DNA from: Pelobates cultripes
Taxonomy: Eukaryota > Chordata > Amphibia > Anura > Pelobatidae
Reading direction: 5' to 3'
DNA length: 64,000 nt
Assembly: GCA_933207985.1 (NCBI GenBank)
Contig: OW240916.1
Location: forward strand, 138,679,656 to 138,743,655
Translations under genes and position numbers: made by a program
In this document: positions 23,048 to 33,989 of the stretch, piece after piece
Layout of the letters: each line of letters starts with the position of its first letter
Position numbering within the stretch: position 1 is the first letter of the stretch
Notes under the pieces: generated by a model
What the model was told of the DNA's origin: nothing
Databases searched by the model: none
The model's input: only the letters and a program-made list of their open reading frames with translations

Positions 23048-23730
23048 AAAGGAGAACTCAAACCACCATAACAACTACCCTGCCATTCTCCCAGTGTAAT
23101 TTGTCAAAATGTTTTAGTATAGTTTGACAACTTACCGGTGTCCCCCAGGCACCTGTGCTGCAGCATGTTATCTCGTGTAGAAGAAAGTTGACTATGGTTC
23201 AGCAACTCAAAGTGTAACCATAAACGCATATTTATTAACTGTGCACAATTAACGTTTCGGCCCAAAGAAATTACTTTATAATTGGGCTTCAATATTTTGT
23301 GTATTGACACACGTCCAGATTTTGGCTTGATAAAGACCCTTCGGGTCAAAACGTTGCTTGTACACTGTTCCAATACACCTGCGTTTTTGGTTACACCTTG
23401 AGTCTCTGGACCATTGTCTACTTTCTAAACTACAGACTCAGCATTAGCCTACCTCAGGTCCAATTGCACTCTGGAGACAAAGGGAGTGTGGTGTCCCTTG
23501 TTCTATCACATGTAGGAGATGCTGGGCGTCTTCAATGAGCATGACCCTACTTAGCTGGATGGAGCTAACTGGGTTCTCCTGCAAGGAGAATCTAGAAGCA
23601 ATCTGTGCAAGTTGACACCTGGTAGACTTAGATAAGTTGTCAAACTACTCTCTAAAAATTGTTTGTCAAATTACCCTAGGAAGGTGTTTATGTCACCATA
23701 ACCACTAAAGCTGTAGCTTTAAATTACTAA
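23048..23730. repeat. Family C-like element with Penelope-type hairpins
   Basis: A left end 'ttaaaggagaactcaaacca' with 'ccataacaac' (23046) and a right side 'caccataaccactaaagc' (23694) suggest a MITE. Inside, 'taacgtttcggccc' (minus-strand gggccGAAACGTTA, 23251-23264) and 'gacccttcgggtcaaaacgttg' (stem GACCC/GGGTC at 23334-23346) are hairpins of the kind found at 3' ends of Penelope-like elements. The hammerhead bases are mutated here (TTGATAA instead of CTGATGA). Confidence 0.4.
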
Positions 23731-23879
23731 ATGGTGAATTAAAAACGGTGTTGCAAGATCTAGGCCAAACAGTTGTCTCGGGGAGGGATGGGGGAATTAC
23801 CAAACCAACTATCGTCACAGTTTGGCTAACGGCTACTGTATATGGAGTTTTCAAATTTAGTAATCAAATCTCTGTTCAA

Positions 23880-24343
23880 GAGGGATTCTCTAGTGCCAGG
23901 AAAACAAACCCGTTTTCCTGGCACTAGAGAATCCTGGAGTGCCCCCCTCCCACGTCGCTGAAGGTGTTAAAACCCCTTCAGACACTTACCTGAATCCAGC
24001 ACCGATTTCCCTCGGTGCTGGGTCAGGCTCCGCCCATGTTCCTCCCCCGCTGAGACTTAATACGCATGTATAGCAATGGCCATGCGCATGCATTAGACCT
24101 CCCCATAGGAAAGCGATATTGGAGGTCCTCATGCATAGCGTGAGGACGTCTAGCGTTGTTTAGACAACCGGAAGTCCCTCTGGTGGCTGTCTGCTAGACA
24201 GCCACTAGAGGAGGACTTAACCCTACAAAGTAATTATTGCAGTTTATAAAAACTGTAATAATTACACTTGCAGGGTTAAGGGTGATGGGAGTTGGCAACC
24301 AGACCACTTCAATGAACTGAAGTGCTCTGGGTGCCTACAATGA
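23880..24343 (-). repeat. Foldback MITE family A, full-length copy
   Basis: It starts with 'attctctagtgccaggaaaa' and the mirrored 'ttttcctggcactagagaat', contains 'ccagcaccgatttccctcgg', 'catgcgcatgc', a 'gctgtctgctagacagc' stem and 'gcagtttataaaaactg', and ends with 'accacttcaatgaactgaag'. Its order is reversed relative to 11538-12020. Confidence 0.75.
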
Positions 24344-24629
24344 ATAAAACCCCAAAGTCTCGCATCCGAAATATGCATATTCTACTTATCACAGTTATAA
24401 CTAATTAATGCATATTGTTGGCAGCACATATATGGTTCTTACAAAACAGCAGATAAAATGTGCTGGACAATGTGTTTTTGGAGAACACCACGATCTAAAA
24501 TTTGTCAAGTAACAGACTTAATATCATTTACATAAAAATGGGTAATTCAAAAGTCAAATGAACAGATTGTGTATTGGCATCTAGACACTGTAAGCTTGAT
24601 ATTAATACTTTACATTGGAACATATTTAA

Positions 24630-24692
24630 AGGGTTACTGCAAACACCATGACCACTTACATAATTTGAGGTGGTCATGGAGCCTGTTGCCTG
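24630..24692. repeat. Small foldback MITE end
   Basis: The sequence 'caccatgaccacttac' is mirrored by 'gaggtggtcatggagc', the same hairpin as at 222-272. It follows 'aaagggttact', a typical MITE start. Confidence 0.5.
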
Positions 24693-24731
24693 TATGTGAA
24701 GTGTGTCGCTATGAAATGTTTCACATTAACC

Positions 24732-24861
24732 CAGGGGTGCACAAAAGGTAGATCCCCAGATATTTCAAAACTACGACTTCTATGATGCTTTGCCACTCTA
24801 AAAGCAGTCAAAGCATTATAGTTCTAAAAAATCTGGGGATCTACCTTTTGGGCATCCCAAG
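24732..24861. mobile_element. Short palindromic hAT-like MITE (130 bp)
   Basis: It begins CAGGGGTGCACAAAAGGTAG and ends with the approximate reverse complement 'ctaccttttgggcatcccaag'. Arms continue inward ('atccccagat', 'atctggggat') and the middle carries 'gatgctttgcc/caaagcat'. The CAGGGG terminus suggests hAT, but I could not see an 8-bp duplication. Confidence 0.6.
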
Positions 24862-24869
24862 TCACTGTT

Positions 24870-25790
24870 AGAATAACTACTGATGCAAAATAATAATTTC
24901 ACATTTACGTACGTAGAGTTATTTTACTTAGTTTGGGGATATAGATTTCTAAAGACCATGTCCAAATAAGAAACATCTGTATTGAATTACGAAGATTTGG
25001 GCGCTTACGACTTTCCTGGAAACTCAATCCAGTTCTTTTGGTAAGTAGTGAGATGCTGCACTGCCAGAAACCAATCTAAGGCAGATATCCATGCTTTGTA
25101 TGGCCTAGCATGGCATTTACACTGTGTGCTCTAGTGGTTATGAAATCCAAGCAATTACCCCCAGAGGCAGAATTGGCAGCCTGTATAAAAAGAGGACAGG
25201 AGTATGGAAAAAAACCAGTCTTGACAGGATCATGGGGTGTGAGCAATGAGCAGCCAAATAATGTGAATGGTAGACAAGCTTGGATTGACAAGATATCGTC
25301 TTAACTATTAGAGTTAATTCGCCAAACACTAATGAACTGAAAACCAAATTGCAAAATGCGGACTAAAGCAAATCAATATAGAAACATTATCCAATTCCTC
25401 TATATTCATAGTTTATTATTTCAGTTTTCAATTCGCTAGAATTTGGTGTTTGGTTAACAAAACTTCCAAGGTATGGGTATTAAAAACAAAATGTGATTTA
25501 CTTTTTTTAGGCCAAAATAGCTGCATTGGAAAGATTCTCCAATTCAGCCATTTATTGAAACTTGGCTATTTTGGCATCAAATACAGCATGTCATTTTTTT
25601 TTTTTTACTTTTATTTAATATATTAAACACGGCAAAAAAAAAGTCAATAAAAACGTATCAATAAACAAAGTACACATACTGCAAAACCGCAACAAAGAAA
25701 ACAGGTGCTGTTCTGTATCAATGTGCTAAGTCAGTCATAATCACGGTGGAAACCAAAAAGGAGGTTTTATTTCTTAAATGTAATGCTTTA
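24870..25790. other. No recognised feature
   Basis: AT-rich DNA. Overlapping ORFs at 25076-25347 on both strands lack domains. A T-rich run occurs at 25594-25610. Confidence 0.35.
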
Positions 25791-25796
25791 CCTTAA

Positions 25797-25868
25797 CCCC
25801 TTAAGGACACATGACATGTGTGACATGTCATGATTCCCCTTTATTCCAGAAGTTTGGTCCTTAAAGGG
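25797..25868. repeat. Short palindromic TTAA-flanked MITE (72 bp)
   Basis: Nearly identical to 4143-4214: CCCCTTAAGGACACATGACA at the left, 'ggtccttaaaggg' at the right, and TTAA on both sides (25793-25796 and 25869-25872). One right-end G has become A. Confidence 0.8.
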
Positions 25869-26389
25869 TTAAATAGCCATTTTTGGCTTGGTAAAGATTT
25901 CTCAAACAGCACACTTACTCGCTCTTATGTATACAGCTGATAATAAATGGTTTCACGGTTTATATGTTTTATATAAAGTATGCCAAGGATAAGATCTGGA
26001 AGCTGTTAAAGTCACAGTTGTGCTATCCTGACAAATAAATGATTAGTTGTAATTAAGATTGGAGTGGTTTACAAAAATGAGATTTACGGTCAGATAGATA
26101 GATATTCAAAAGTAAAAGCCCATCAATGACAAATGCAGAACTGACCCTTAATCTACTGGCAGGTCATAAGGGAAGGACTGACCTAGCCCAGAGATGCTGG
26201 GGGTAATAAAGACAATAGCCACTGTCTCTCCCATTCTCAGTAAAACACATTATACACAGTAGCAACACTAGGAAAGTCACTGAACATGATATATTATGCA
26301 GTGGATATTATTTAACCCTTTAGATGGGTGCCCAGCTCTAAGGAGAAGGTTTATGGGAAGAATTTAACCCTGACAGCAGCTCTAGACAT

Positions 26390-27110
26390 TCAGCACAAAT
26401 GACAATTCTGACAGAAATGACACCAGGAAACGCTCAGAGGAGTCATTGTAAGCCATCAACCATTGTGAGCTGGTTAATGGCCACCCCCCATAAAGCTGAT
26501 GGACTCACCGTGGGTGAAGGATGGAGTCACACGTGCAGTGAGCTTGCCATGGCAGGATCGCACACACAGGCCGGAGCGAAGCTCTATCTCCCTCTCTGTC
26601 TCACAATAGGCACCGGTTGCTCAATAGGTACAAGAAGTTTTTTTTTTCCTCCCAGAAATGACGTCTCCTCTGTGCTCCCTCCTCCCCACCCCAACCTGAG
26701 ATTTGTTTGAGGAACAACAAAGGACGTGCTGCTCGGTGTGTCTGTGCTATTGCTCTTTACCCTGGCCGGCTTTGGATTTAGTTTTTTATAGTTTCTCTTT
26801 GGCTCTGTTTGTCCCTCTGCATGATCCAACCCCCCCGAAACCTGGGCTCACTCAGATACAAAGTATCAGCCTGACCTGCAGGGGGAGGGAGAGGGTGTGG
26901 GGAACACTGAGAGCTGCTGGGGGGCTTCTACAAAGCAGACTCTCTGCTCAACCTCTCCAGCAGGAGCTACAGCAGCTTCTCATACTCATATATATGTGAT
27001 ATGTGTGATGTAGGAGGAAGGGAGGAGCATGGCCTCTGCCTTACCACCAGGCCTGGGTCTGCTGCTCCCCCTGCTGCTGCCTTCCTCTAGGAAACTTTTT
27101 TTTGGCAGGA
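26390..27110. promoter_or_regulatory. GC-richer patch, possible promoter/first-exon region
   Basis: This patch is clearly richer in G and C than its surroundings, is not visibly made of any repeat family found elsewhere in the window, and ends in a candidate start codon with signal-peptide-like coding at 27029. These properties fit a host promoter and 5' UTR. They also fit an old unrecognised transposon. ORFs on both strands at 26399-26999 look like chance readings. Confidence 0.25.
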
Positions 27111-27205
27111 TATGCATTGCTGGGATTGATCACATCCTTTATTATTACACTCCCTATCCAAGGGAAGTACATGACACTGTCAGGTTAATCCAGAAAAGGA
27201 GATAA
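27029..27205 (+). CDS. Small ORF with signal-peptide-like start (candidate)
   Basis: A 58-codon frame starts at an ATG in good vertebrate context (A at -3, G at +4). Residues 1-20 read MASALPPGLGLLLPLLLPSS: a leucine-rich hydrophobic stretch ending in small residues, like a secretory signal peptide. The rest (RKLFFGRICIAG and on) has no recognised domain and ends at a TAA. It could be a first coding exon if splicing occurs before the stop. A possible donor is CAG/GTTAAT at about 27183. With no homology recognised and a short length, chance remains likely. Confidence 0.25.
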   Translation: MASALPPGLGLLLPLLLPSSRKLFFGRICIAGIDHILYYYTPYPREVHDTVRLIQKRR

Positions 27206-27377
27206 GCAACAAACACGTATACACAAGGTCTACTCACCTTTCTTACAGATAGTATATTTATTATATAGTCTTCTCTTGTAAAAACATGTTAATACGTCTT
27301 TAATATAGAAAAATATGCCATTATATCTGTTTATTTGATATACTTTATCTGTTATTAGTATGTTATGAAATATGTAT

Positions 27378-27378
<1 letters not shown>

Positions 27379-27446
<68 letters not shown>
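27379..27446. repeat. (GT)n(AT)n microsatellite
   Basis: About 34 bases of GT repeats run directly into about 34 bases of AT repeats. A short (AAT)n follows at 27606-27625. Confidence 0.95.
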
Positions 27447-27450
<4 letters not shown>

Positions 27451-28199
27451 GAATTTTGGCTTATTTGTGGTATGCATAATGCAAATTGTATTTTTATTTG
27501 TAACCATTACAGTGCTGTGTGTTCCATTTGATCAAGAAGTACTTAAATAGGTTTTGCATATCTGTAAAAAAATGGTTACTTTTCCAATACCATGTTTAGT
27601 AAAAAATAATAATAATAATAATAATCTTCAGAGCCTAGCCTCCAGAGGTGAAATAGAGGATTATTTAAAGGATTTCTCCAAATCTTTATTCTCATGGATG
27701 TCATTTTATTTATAGTGCCCTATTGGGCACTAGTTAATAGGTAACCCACCCCTTTATTTCTATAATTATCGACAATGCTATGAAATAATAATAATGCTAT
27801 AAATTATAATAATCGATAATGCTATATTCAGCTCGTAGCATTTGATTGGATTGTTTCTCAGCTCAGAGCGAATGCGCACGTGGATTGCAGGGAGTGTGGG
27901 GAGCATACAGGAAGGCCATAATTAAGACAGAAAAGGAACAAACGGAGGGTTGGAACATGGAACCTTCCCCAAGGGAGAAGCTTATTACATCCGTGGTCAG
28001 TGTGCACTAGTGACAGACATGATTTTTGCACATGATATTAAGCAGCCCGAAACAAAGTTGCATATTTCTTTGTAAGTGCAGCGTTTCAAGAAGAAACCTG
28101 TATTGATTCAATGCATGTATATGAGGAGATGCTGATTGGCCAACACAGCGTTTGGCTCCTAAGGGAAAGTATAGGATTGGCTGAGATAATTCTGATGAT

Positions 28200-28555
28200 G
28201 TCAGCCACGGAGGCAAACACTGACACACATACAGATGTACAGACACACATGCAGATACACAACACTGACACACATACAAATACAGGTACTGACACACATG
28301 CGGATGCACAGACACGCAGATACAAATACACAAAATCACACAAAGACACAGATACAAACATTAACAGACATATAGTTGCACATATACACATACACATTTA
28401 CAGACACACAGGTAAAAACAGTGACATACTCACGAAGATACATAGATACAGATACACACACTGCCACATACAGATACAGACACACATTTACACAACCTGA
28501 CACACATGCAGTTGCACAGAAACACTAATACACACACTGAAACACACATACAGCT
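28200..28555. repeat. CACACATACAGA-type low-complexity array
   Basis: Irregular repeats of 'acacacatacagat' and 'gacacacatgca'. ORFs here on both strands (Thr/His-rich plus, Cys/Val-rich minus) are translations of the array. A similar array lies at 51400-51690, and both are followed by a related unique segment. Confidence 0.85.
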
Positions 28556-28868
28556 TCTGTTGGCTGGGGCTGTTGGGAGTTGCTGGCTTGCTCCTCTTCC
28601 AGTCTACCCCTCCCATGCGGCAGAGTCTTTTTGACCTTGGATGAAGTGACTGGCTCTGACTACCTCCCAGCTCTCCGTGCAGATTAGAAGGGGCTCATTG
28701 CACATGTCTATCGGGTCTGCCTAAGTGCATGGACTACCTGATGGAACCCCAGCCTGTGGTTCCCAGCCCGTGTGCACCTCCGCCATTAGCAATTTTATTT
28801 CCACGTAACCCCGGGAGAACTAGATTGTACCCCTAGGGGTACGTGTACCACGGAATGGGAACACCTGC
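28556..28868 (+). mobile_element. hAT-like right-end fragment (candidate)
   Basis: The segment after the CA-rich array ('ggctggggctgttgggagtt') resembles 51735-51770 ('ggttggggctaatgggagtt'). The terminus 'ggggtacgtgtaccacggaa' followed by 'tgggaacacctg' resembles the right ends of hAT-type elements. The left terminus and duplication were not found. Confidence 0.4.
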
Positions 28869-28879
28869 TCTAAATGAAC

Positions 28880-29340
28880 ACTTCAAACACATAAAGCACC
28901 TTAGCTTGCTGATGAAGCTGGTGAAGAGTTTGTTCTCATTTTATAAAAAGTACAGATATCAATAGAAATTGGCACTTTTATAAATTAACCTTGTTAGGTC
29001 CCCCTGGCTGTCAATCAGACAAATAGACCTATTATTTGCTGGTAGTTTCACTCAGTGGAGCTAGACCTCAGAGGCAGGCAGGTGCCTAGATCCCTTGGCT
29101 TCCTTCTCGTCAATCTGCATTGGAAAGTCTGAAATTGGACAGCACAGGAAGTCTGGACTGGGAAAGTAGGAGAGCGCTTGCAAAGACTTCGACATGAGAT
29201 CTGCAGCATCTGCCAGTAGTTTTTAGATATATGCCAAATGAAAACATTTTTTTATTAAATGCATGCATATTTTTGTTGGGAAACAGTTGTTTTTTCTTCT
29301 TCTTCTTTTTGGGCATTGGACTGGCCTTTTAAATACGTTG
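28880..29340 (+). repeat. Dispersed repeat family D, copy 3
   Basis: It matches copy 1 in order: 'ggcacttttataaatta', 'ggctgtcaatcagac', 'ctcagtgga', 'tgcattggaaagtctgaaat', 'cacaggaagtctgg', 'gacatgagatctgcagc' and an AT-rich tail 'tgcatgcatatttttgttggg'. It opens with a MITE-like 'gaacacttcaaacac'. Confidence 0.6.
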
Positions 29341-29344
29341 GGCA

Positions 29345-30330
29345 TTGAAGATACTCTTAAACTCACTGTACTGGAACTGTAACAAGAGAGGAGCTATCTA
29401 ATAAGGCTGAACGACCATACCCCTTATAATATGGAGCCATCTGGCCGTTTATGTGACTCATTTTCTTGGAAAATTTTAGCTCTGAAAACTGAGCAGCTAT
29501 TTAGATTGCAAAGAGAAGAACAATTAGTCATAGTTCATAGACTTGCAAGCGAAGGTCTACCAATGACTGTTCTGAAATCCTTTTCTACAGTGTCACAATG
29601 AAGTCTGTACATCAATAGCTTATTTATTTAGAAAATTATTTTAAAATATATTTTGATAATTATAGAGCAGTGGGGAAACGTAAGGTATTTTTTAGTAATT
29701 TGTCATGTTCACATTAATAGGGACTGGGATACAAATATTAATATGCTTTTATATACCAACTATTCCAGAATAGAGATGTAAAGGAAGCCATCACCTAAAA
29801 ACAGATCCTACATCACAAGAGTCAATAAGATACATATTTGTTTATGTTAGAGCAAGTCATTTACCTGAATTTTTTATTTCCATCCACTCTGATTATTATT
29901 TTTATGGTGTACGAGTTTGCCAGATACCTTAGTGATTGCTGATCAGTTTTACTAGAACACAGAGTTTAATCCTGGAGCAGTACCTAAAATTGTACTGGAA
30001 AAATGAGCAGAAAGGGTAGAATCCTACCTAGTCTCTACCATCCTACTATGCTACATACCTTCCAGCTGTTCCAATCTATCCAGCTCCTGTTTTACTGCAT
30101 GTGTCCCATCTATCTCTGCCATACTTGGTGAGTGTTTTAGCCATCAGCAAAGTGTTCCTCAAATGTCCAAGCAGGAACATTCAGGCAACAGTGGCCATTA
30201 AAGGAACGCTACAAGGTTTAGCTCATTTGCTGAGTGTTGAGCTGATTTTCTTGAAATAAAACATTTAGCCCAGGTATGATAATTGAAGATCCTTGTTGGC
30301 ACTTGGTGAACCCAACATAAGGTGTCAAAC
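29345..30330. other. No recognised feature
   Basis: AT-rich DNA. A small MITE-like start 'ttaaaggaacgctacaaggt' lies at 30198. No coding signal. Confidence 0.35.
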
Positions 30331-30337
30331 AGTTCAT

Positions 30338-30830
30338 TTAAAGGAACACTCAAGACATATTAGGCACATGTAGGTGCTTTATGTAGATCTGGATCATGTC
30401 AATTTATTTTTGACAGTAAATTAAAGTGCAGATTTCAGTAGAAATTGTCACTTTTATAATTGGGGCAGAAACACGCCACTGGTTTTCAATCAGAAGTGGA
30501 CGCACACCAAACAGAAGTGGCATGTGTGTTAACTTAAGCTAGAGCTTGACTGCATTCCTTCTTTACGTTAAACTGTACTATTGTAACCTTTGTGCTCAAA
30601 GCTCCATCACAGAAGGTTCTCAGTGAAAAGCCTTTGACTAGTCAGAATTTCAGTCTGTGCCAGGAATAAAGGGGAGGGTTTGAAAAGGCTGCAGACAGCA
30701 GCTCTGTAGCTTTTGCAAGCTGTTTTTTTTTTTTATATAGTCCCAAAGAAAAATTGTAGGAAATATGTTTTTTTTGTGGTCATATCTGCTAAATAGTTAA
30801 ATTAATGGAATGTTACTTTAAGTTGAAAGT
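30338..30830 (+). repeat. Dispersed repeat family D, copy 4
   Basis: It starts 'ttaaaggaacactcaagaca', then 'gtgcagatttcagtagaaat' parallels 'gtacagatatcaatagaaat' of copy 3. The later 'ctgcagacagcagctctgta' and 'gtaggaaatatg...gtggtc' parallel the tails of other copies. Its start motif shows family D has MITE-type 'ttaaagga' termini. Confidence 0.55.
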
Positions 30831-30926
30831 GTCTCTGACATCCACCCTACTCTGTTCCAAGAAAACAACATGATTGTAAATGTCCAGTGTGTTTTATTTT
30901 CATCCCTTGTTACTGATTACAGCATA

Positions 30927-31330
30927 AGTAGTCAACCTGGTCCCTACCGGTTTGGGACTTCAGGTGGGCGGTGGTGGGTTCTGCAGAAAACGCCCAGTGG
31001 GCCTCAATGGCCATGGACCAAGGCCAACAGGTCGCCTTTTTATCTCCCCCGCCGGCCCATGCAGAGCCAGCATTGCCCATGCAAAGATCTCCCTCATCGG
31101 CCCTCTGGCACTTAGTTCCAGCAGTGGGAGGGAAGAGCCTGGGAGGCTCTGTGTTCCTCCTGAGAGCAGGCTGGTTGGAGCGTTACCACGGCAATGCTCC
31201 GATACAGTGCTGTGCTCGCAGGAGGACAGGAGAGTCAGCCTTCAGCCAGAGGAGCTGCAGGCTAAAGTGAACATGCCACCATTGGACCACCAGAGCTTGC
31301 AGCATTATGTCACCGCTCCATGATAAAAGG
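30927..31330 (+). mobile_element. hAT element left-end fragment
   Basis: The sequence 'agtcaacctggtccctaccg' and 'caggtgggcggtggtgggtt' match the left end of the intact hAT copy at 33990. The remainder is GC-rich and carries overlapping ORFs in all three plus frames without a transposase motif. No right end is visible, so the copy is truncated. Confidence 0.6.
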
Positions 31331-31861
31331 TAAGAAGAAGGAAGGGGGAAACATTAAGATAGATTTTCACATCTCACCCACCTACACACCGCATAGACCC
31401 TATGCATCCTTCACACTACACCCCCACACACACACAGACTGCCCCCCTTACAGAAATTTTTACCATCAACAAAGATACAAAAATGGGTGGTAGATATTAA
31501 AAGGTTGACAACTCCTTGATTACAGCATTGACATAGGAAAACACTCATGACAGTTTGTAAGCCGTACATTTTCCATATTTTTATGTTTTTGCATCCACTT
31601 TTATAGCAATGAATCCCAGTTTGCAAAATGTGTTTATTTTTGAATAGCAGACGACCGTATTTCACCGTATTTCACTTGCAATGCTGTTTTTAGTTTTTGT
31701 CTTCAGTGTTTGCGTAAACATACAAAATTACAAATATCCTTAATATACTAATTAGAATTATCAAATTTATGAAATACCCCATGCATAATTTTAAAAGAAG
31801 TTGGAATAATTGCAGGGCATAATGAATATTTAAACTTGCAATTTTTTTAATCTATTATATC

Positions 31862-31930
31862 ATTAAAGGAATACTATAGCGTCAGGAATACAAACGTGTA
31901 TTCCTAATGCTGTAGTGTTCTGGTAAGTCT
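31862..31930. repeat. Family B-like foldback MITE
   Basis: A hairpin 'gtcaggaatacaaacgtgta' / 'ttcctaatgctgtagtgttc' follows 'ttaaaggaatactatagc'. It resembles the inner right end of the family B copy at 4082-4140 and the left end at 49162. Confidence 0.6.
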
Positions 31931-32189
31931 TTAGATGTTTGCTTCCCCAGAAGGAATTACAAAAATAAATTTATTCCCCTTTCTTCTCTCCGGCTCAGCA
32001 GTTACTGTGCATCAGCCATGCCTCCCCAACTGATATCCCCAATCCTCATGATCTCAGCCAATTCAATGGGTTGAAAAACAATACATTTTTGAAACAAACC
32101 AAAGAATTCCATCTGGTGCAATATTTGCCAAAATAAACTAACTTTCCTTTGTTTCAAAATTGCCACTGTGTTGTTTATATTTCCATGTA

Positions 32190-32810
32190 CAGGGCTCGAG
32201 TCCTGCAGGAACGCATGGGAACGGCATTCCTGCACTTTTTCCACAGCAGGAACGCCGTTCCCGTTAGTGGTCCTGCAGGACTTCTTTGCCCATGAGGCAA
32301 ACAAGGCATTTGCCTTGTCAGCCTTGAGGCAGGCGGCCGGTTGAAGTCCAGGCAGGCGGCGAGGGAGTGCTGATTTGTCTGTGTGTGTGTATATCTGTCA
32401 GTGTGTGTCTGTGAGTCAGTGAATGTGTGTGTGTGTGTGTGTGTGTCAGTGAGCCCCTATCCACTCACAGCCCCTTACCCACCTTAAAAACCCCTTACCC
32501 ACCCACAATCACCCTACCTTCTTAAAGATTTCCTACCCACACCTTGTCACAGCCATCCCCACCCTGTCTCCCGACAAACCCTGTCACAGCCCCCTCACAC
32601 ACCCTGTCACAGCCCCCACACACACACACACACACACTGACACCCCCTCCATACAATATCACCATCCTTTATCAATATCACTTTCAGCCCCCACACACTG
32701 TCACCCCTTCATCCATATATATGCATACAAGCGTATAATTATTATTATTTTTTTTTGGGGGGGGGTGGATCTTGGGTGAGTTCCCCACTTTTTTCCCCAG
32801 GACTTTACTC
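32190..32810. mobile_element. Non-autonomous DNA element with GT/CA-rich core (candidate)
   Basis: The left end 'cagggctcgagtcctgcagg' and right end 'cacttttttccccaggactt' are imperfect inverted repeats (GAGTCCTG.GGAA versus AAGTCCTGGGGAA). An inner hairpin pairs 'ggaacggcattcctgc' with 'gcaggaacgccgttcc'. The interior has (TG)n near 32380-32450 and CA/CCCCT repeats at 32460-32640. A clear target duplication was not seen. Confidence 0.5.
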
Positions 32811-33189
32811 TTACATGTGTAGATTAAGAACTACATTTTAAATTCTAGACGTACCCCAAATGTATGGTAAATTTCTCATTATATTGGCAGTCACAGATTT
32901 GGAAACATGATCATTTCAGTCTCCAAATTTGAAATGTGATGTTTAATTCTGGGTCCACATCTCATTTATCTCCAGAGATAAGGCTGTTATAAAAGTGTTA
33001 TAAAAGCCAATAAAATGTTTTTGCATAGAAGTTAGGAGGAGGGAAAACATTGGTTTTCAGGTGAATTTGTTAGAGGATCTGGTAAAATGTAGGTGGAGGA
33101 ATGATGGAGGTATAGTGGATCTGTTTGGTGTTGGCCCTGTAACCAGTAGGATTGTCAATGACATCTAATTTGTGGTGTTCACTTTGCAT

Positions 33190-33219
33190 TTGAGCATTGC
33201 TCACATGCATTTTTATAAG

Positions 33220-33271
<52 letters not shown>

Positions 33272-33534
33272 CAAAATATGAACTTGGCACTCACCCTTTG
33301 TAGACTATTGAAGTGTTCTTGCCTGGGTGCCTACCTCTGGCGTCAGTAAATATAAAAAATATGAATAAGGTGCACTCGCAGGTCTTCTTAAATGCGTGAT
33401 AATTTTATTCCAGCGTGCAAATTATTAATGCCACAATTTGATAACGATCGTTATCAAATTGTGGCATTAATAATTTGCACGCTGGAATAAAATTATCACG
33501 CATTTAAGAAGACCTGCGAGTGCACCTTATTCAT

Positions 33535-33596
<62 letters not shown>

Positions 33597-33620
33597 CTTA
33601 TAAAAAAAATGCAAGTGAGC
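33190..33620. repeat. Perfect palindrome flanked by mirrored (CA)n(TA)n arrays
   Basis: The core is a spacer-free palindrome: arms 33351-33447 and 33448-33544 are exact reverse complements of 97 bp centred on CGATCG. Outside lie (CA)n(TA)n on the left (33218-33266) and (TA)n(TG)n on the right (33541-33597), with the mirrored flanks 'gctcacatgcatttttataa' and 'ttataaaaaaaatgcaagtg'. The left side holds about 80 bp not mirrored on the right. No protein is encoded. Confidence 0.9.
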
Positions 33621-33989
33621 TATATATATAAAATTTGAACTGGGATTTTAAGAAACTCAATTGCTAGCAGGATTTATTGTGCCTTTAAGGGATGCCACAT
33701 TAGTCAATTGTAATTATCAGTGCATGGTTTCTGCTAACTCTCACTGCCGATGTTGACTCTGGAACAACTTGTTTCCTGCTGTCTGCTGAACTTCCAGAGC
33801 ACCCAGCTCACAAGCTGCAAACAGGCTCACGTGTCAGCAGCTTTGAATTACACATTACAGGGCTATACTTTGATACCAAGTTAGCAAAAACATATAGTGC
33901 AGTGAAAGGTCTAATTTGTAAATGGTTTGACAGATTATTGGTAGATGGTTCTCTGGGATTCCTGGCACCTTAACCTTGTTCCTCTAACT

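Noticed and set aside
25076..25347. Overlapping ORFs on both strands suggestive of an exon
   Set aside because: No domain, splice context or codon pattern supports either strand. The two frames shadow one another.
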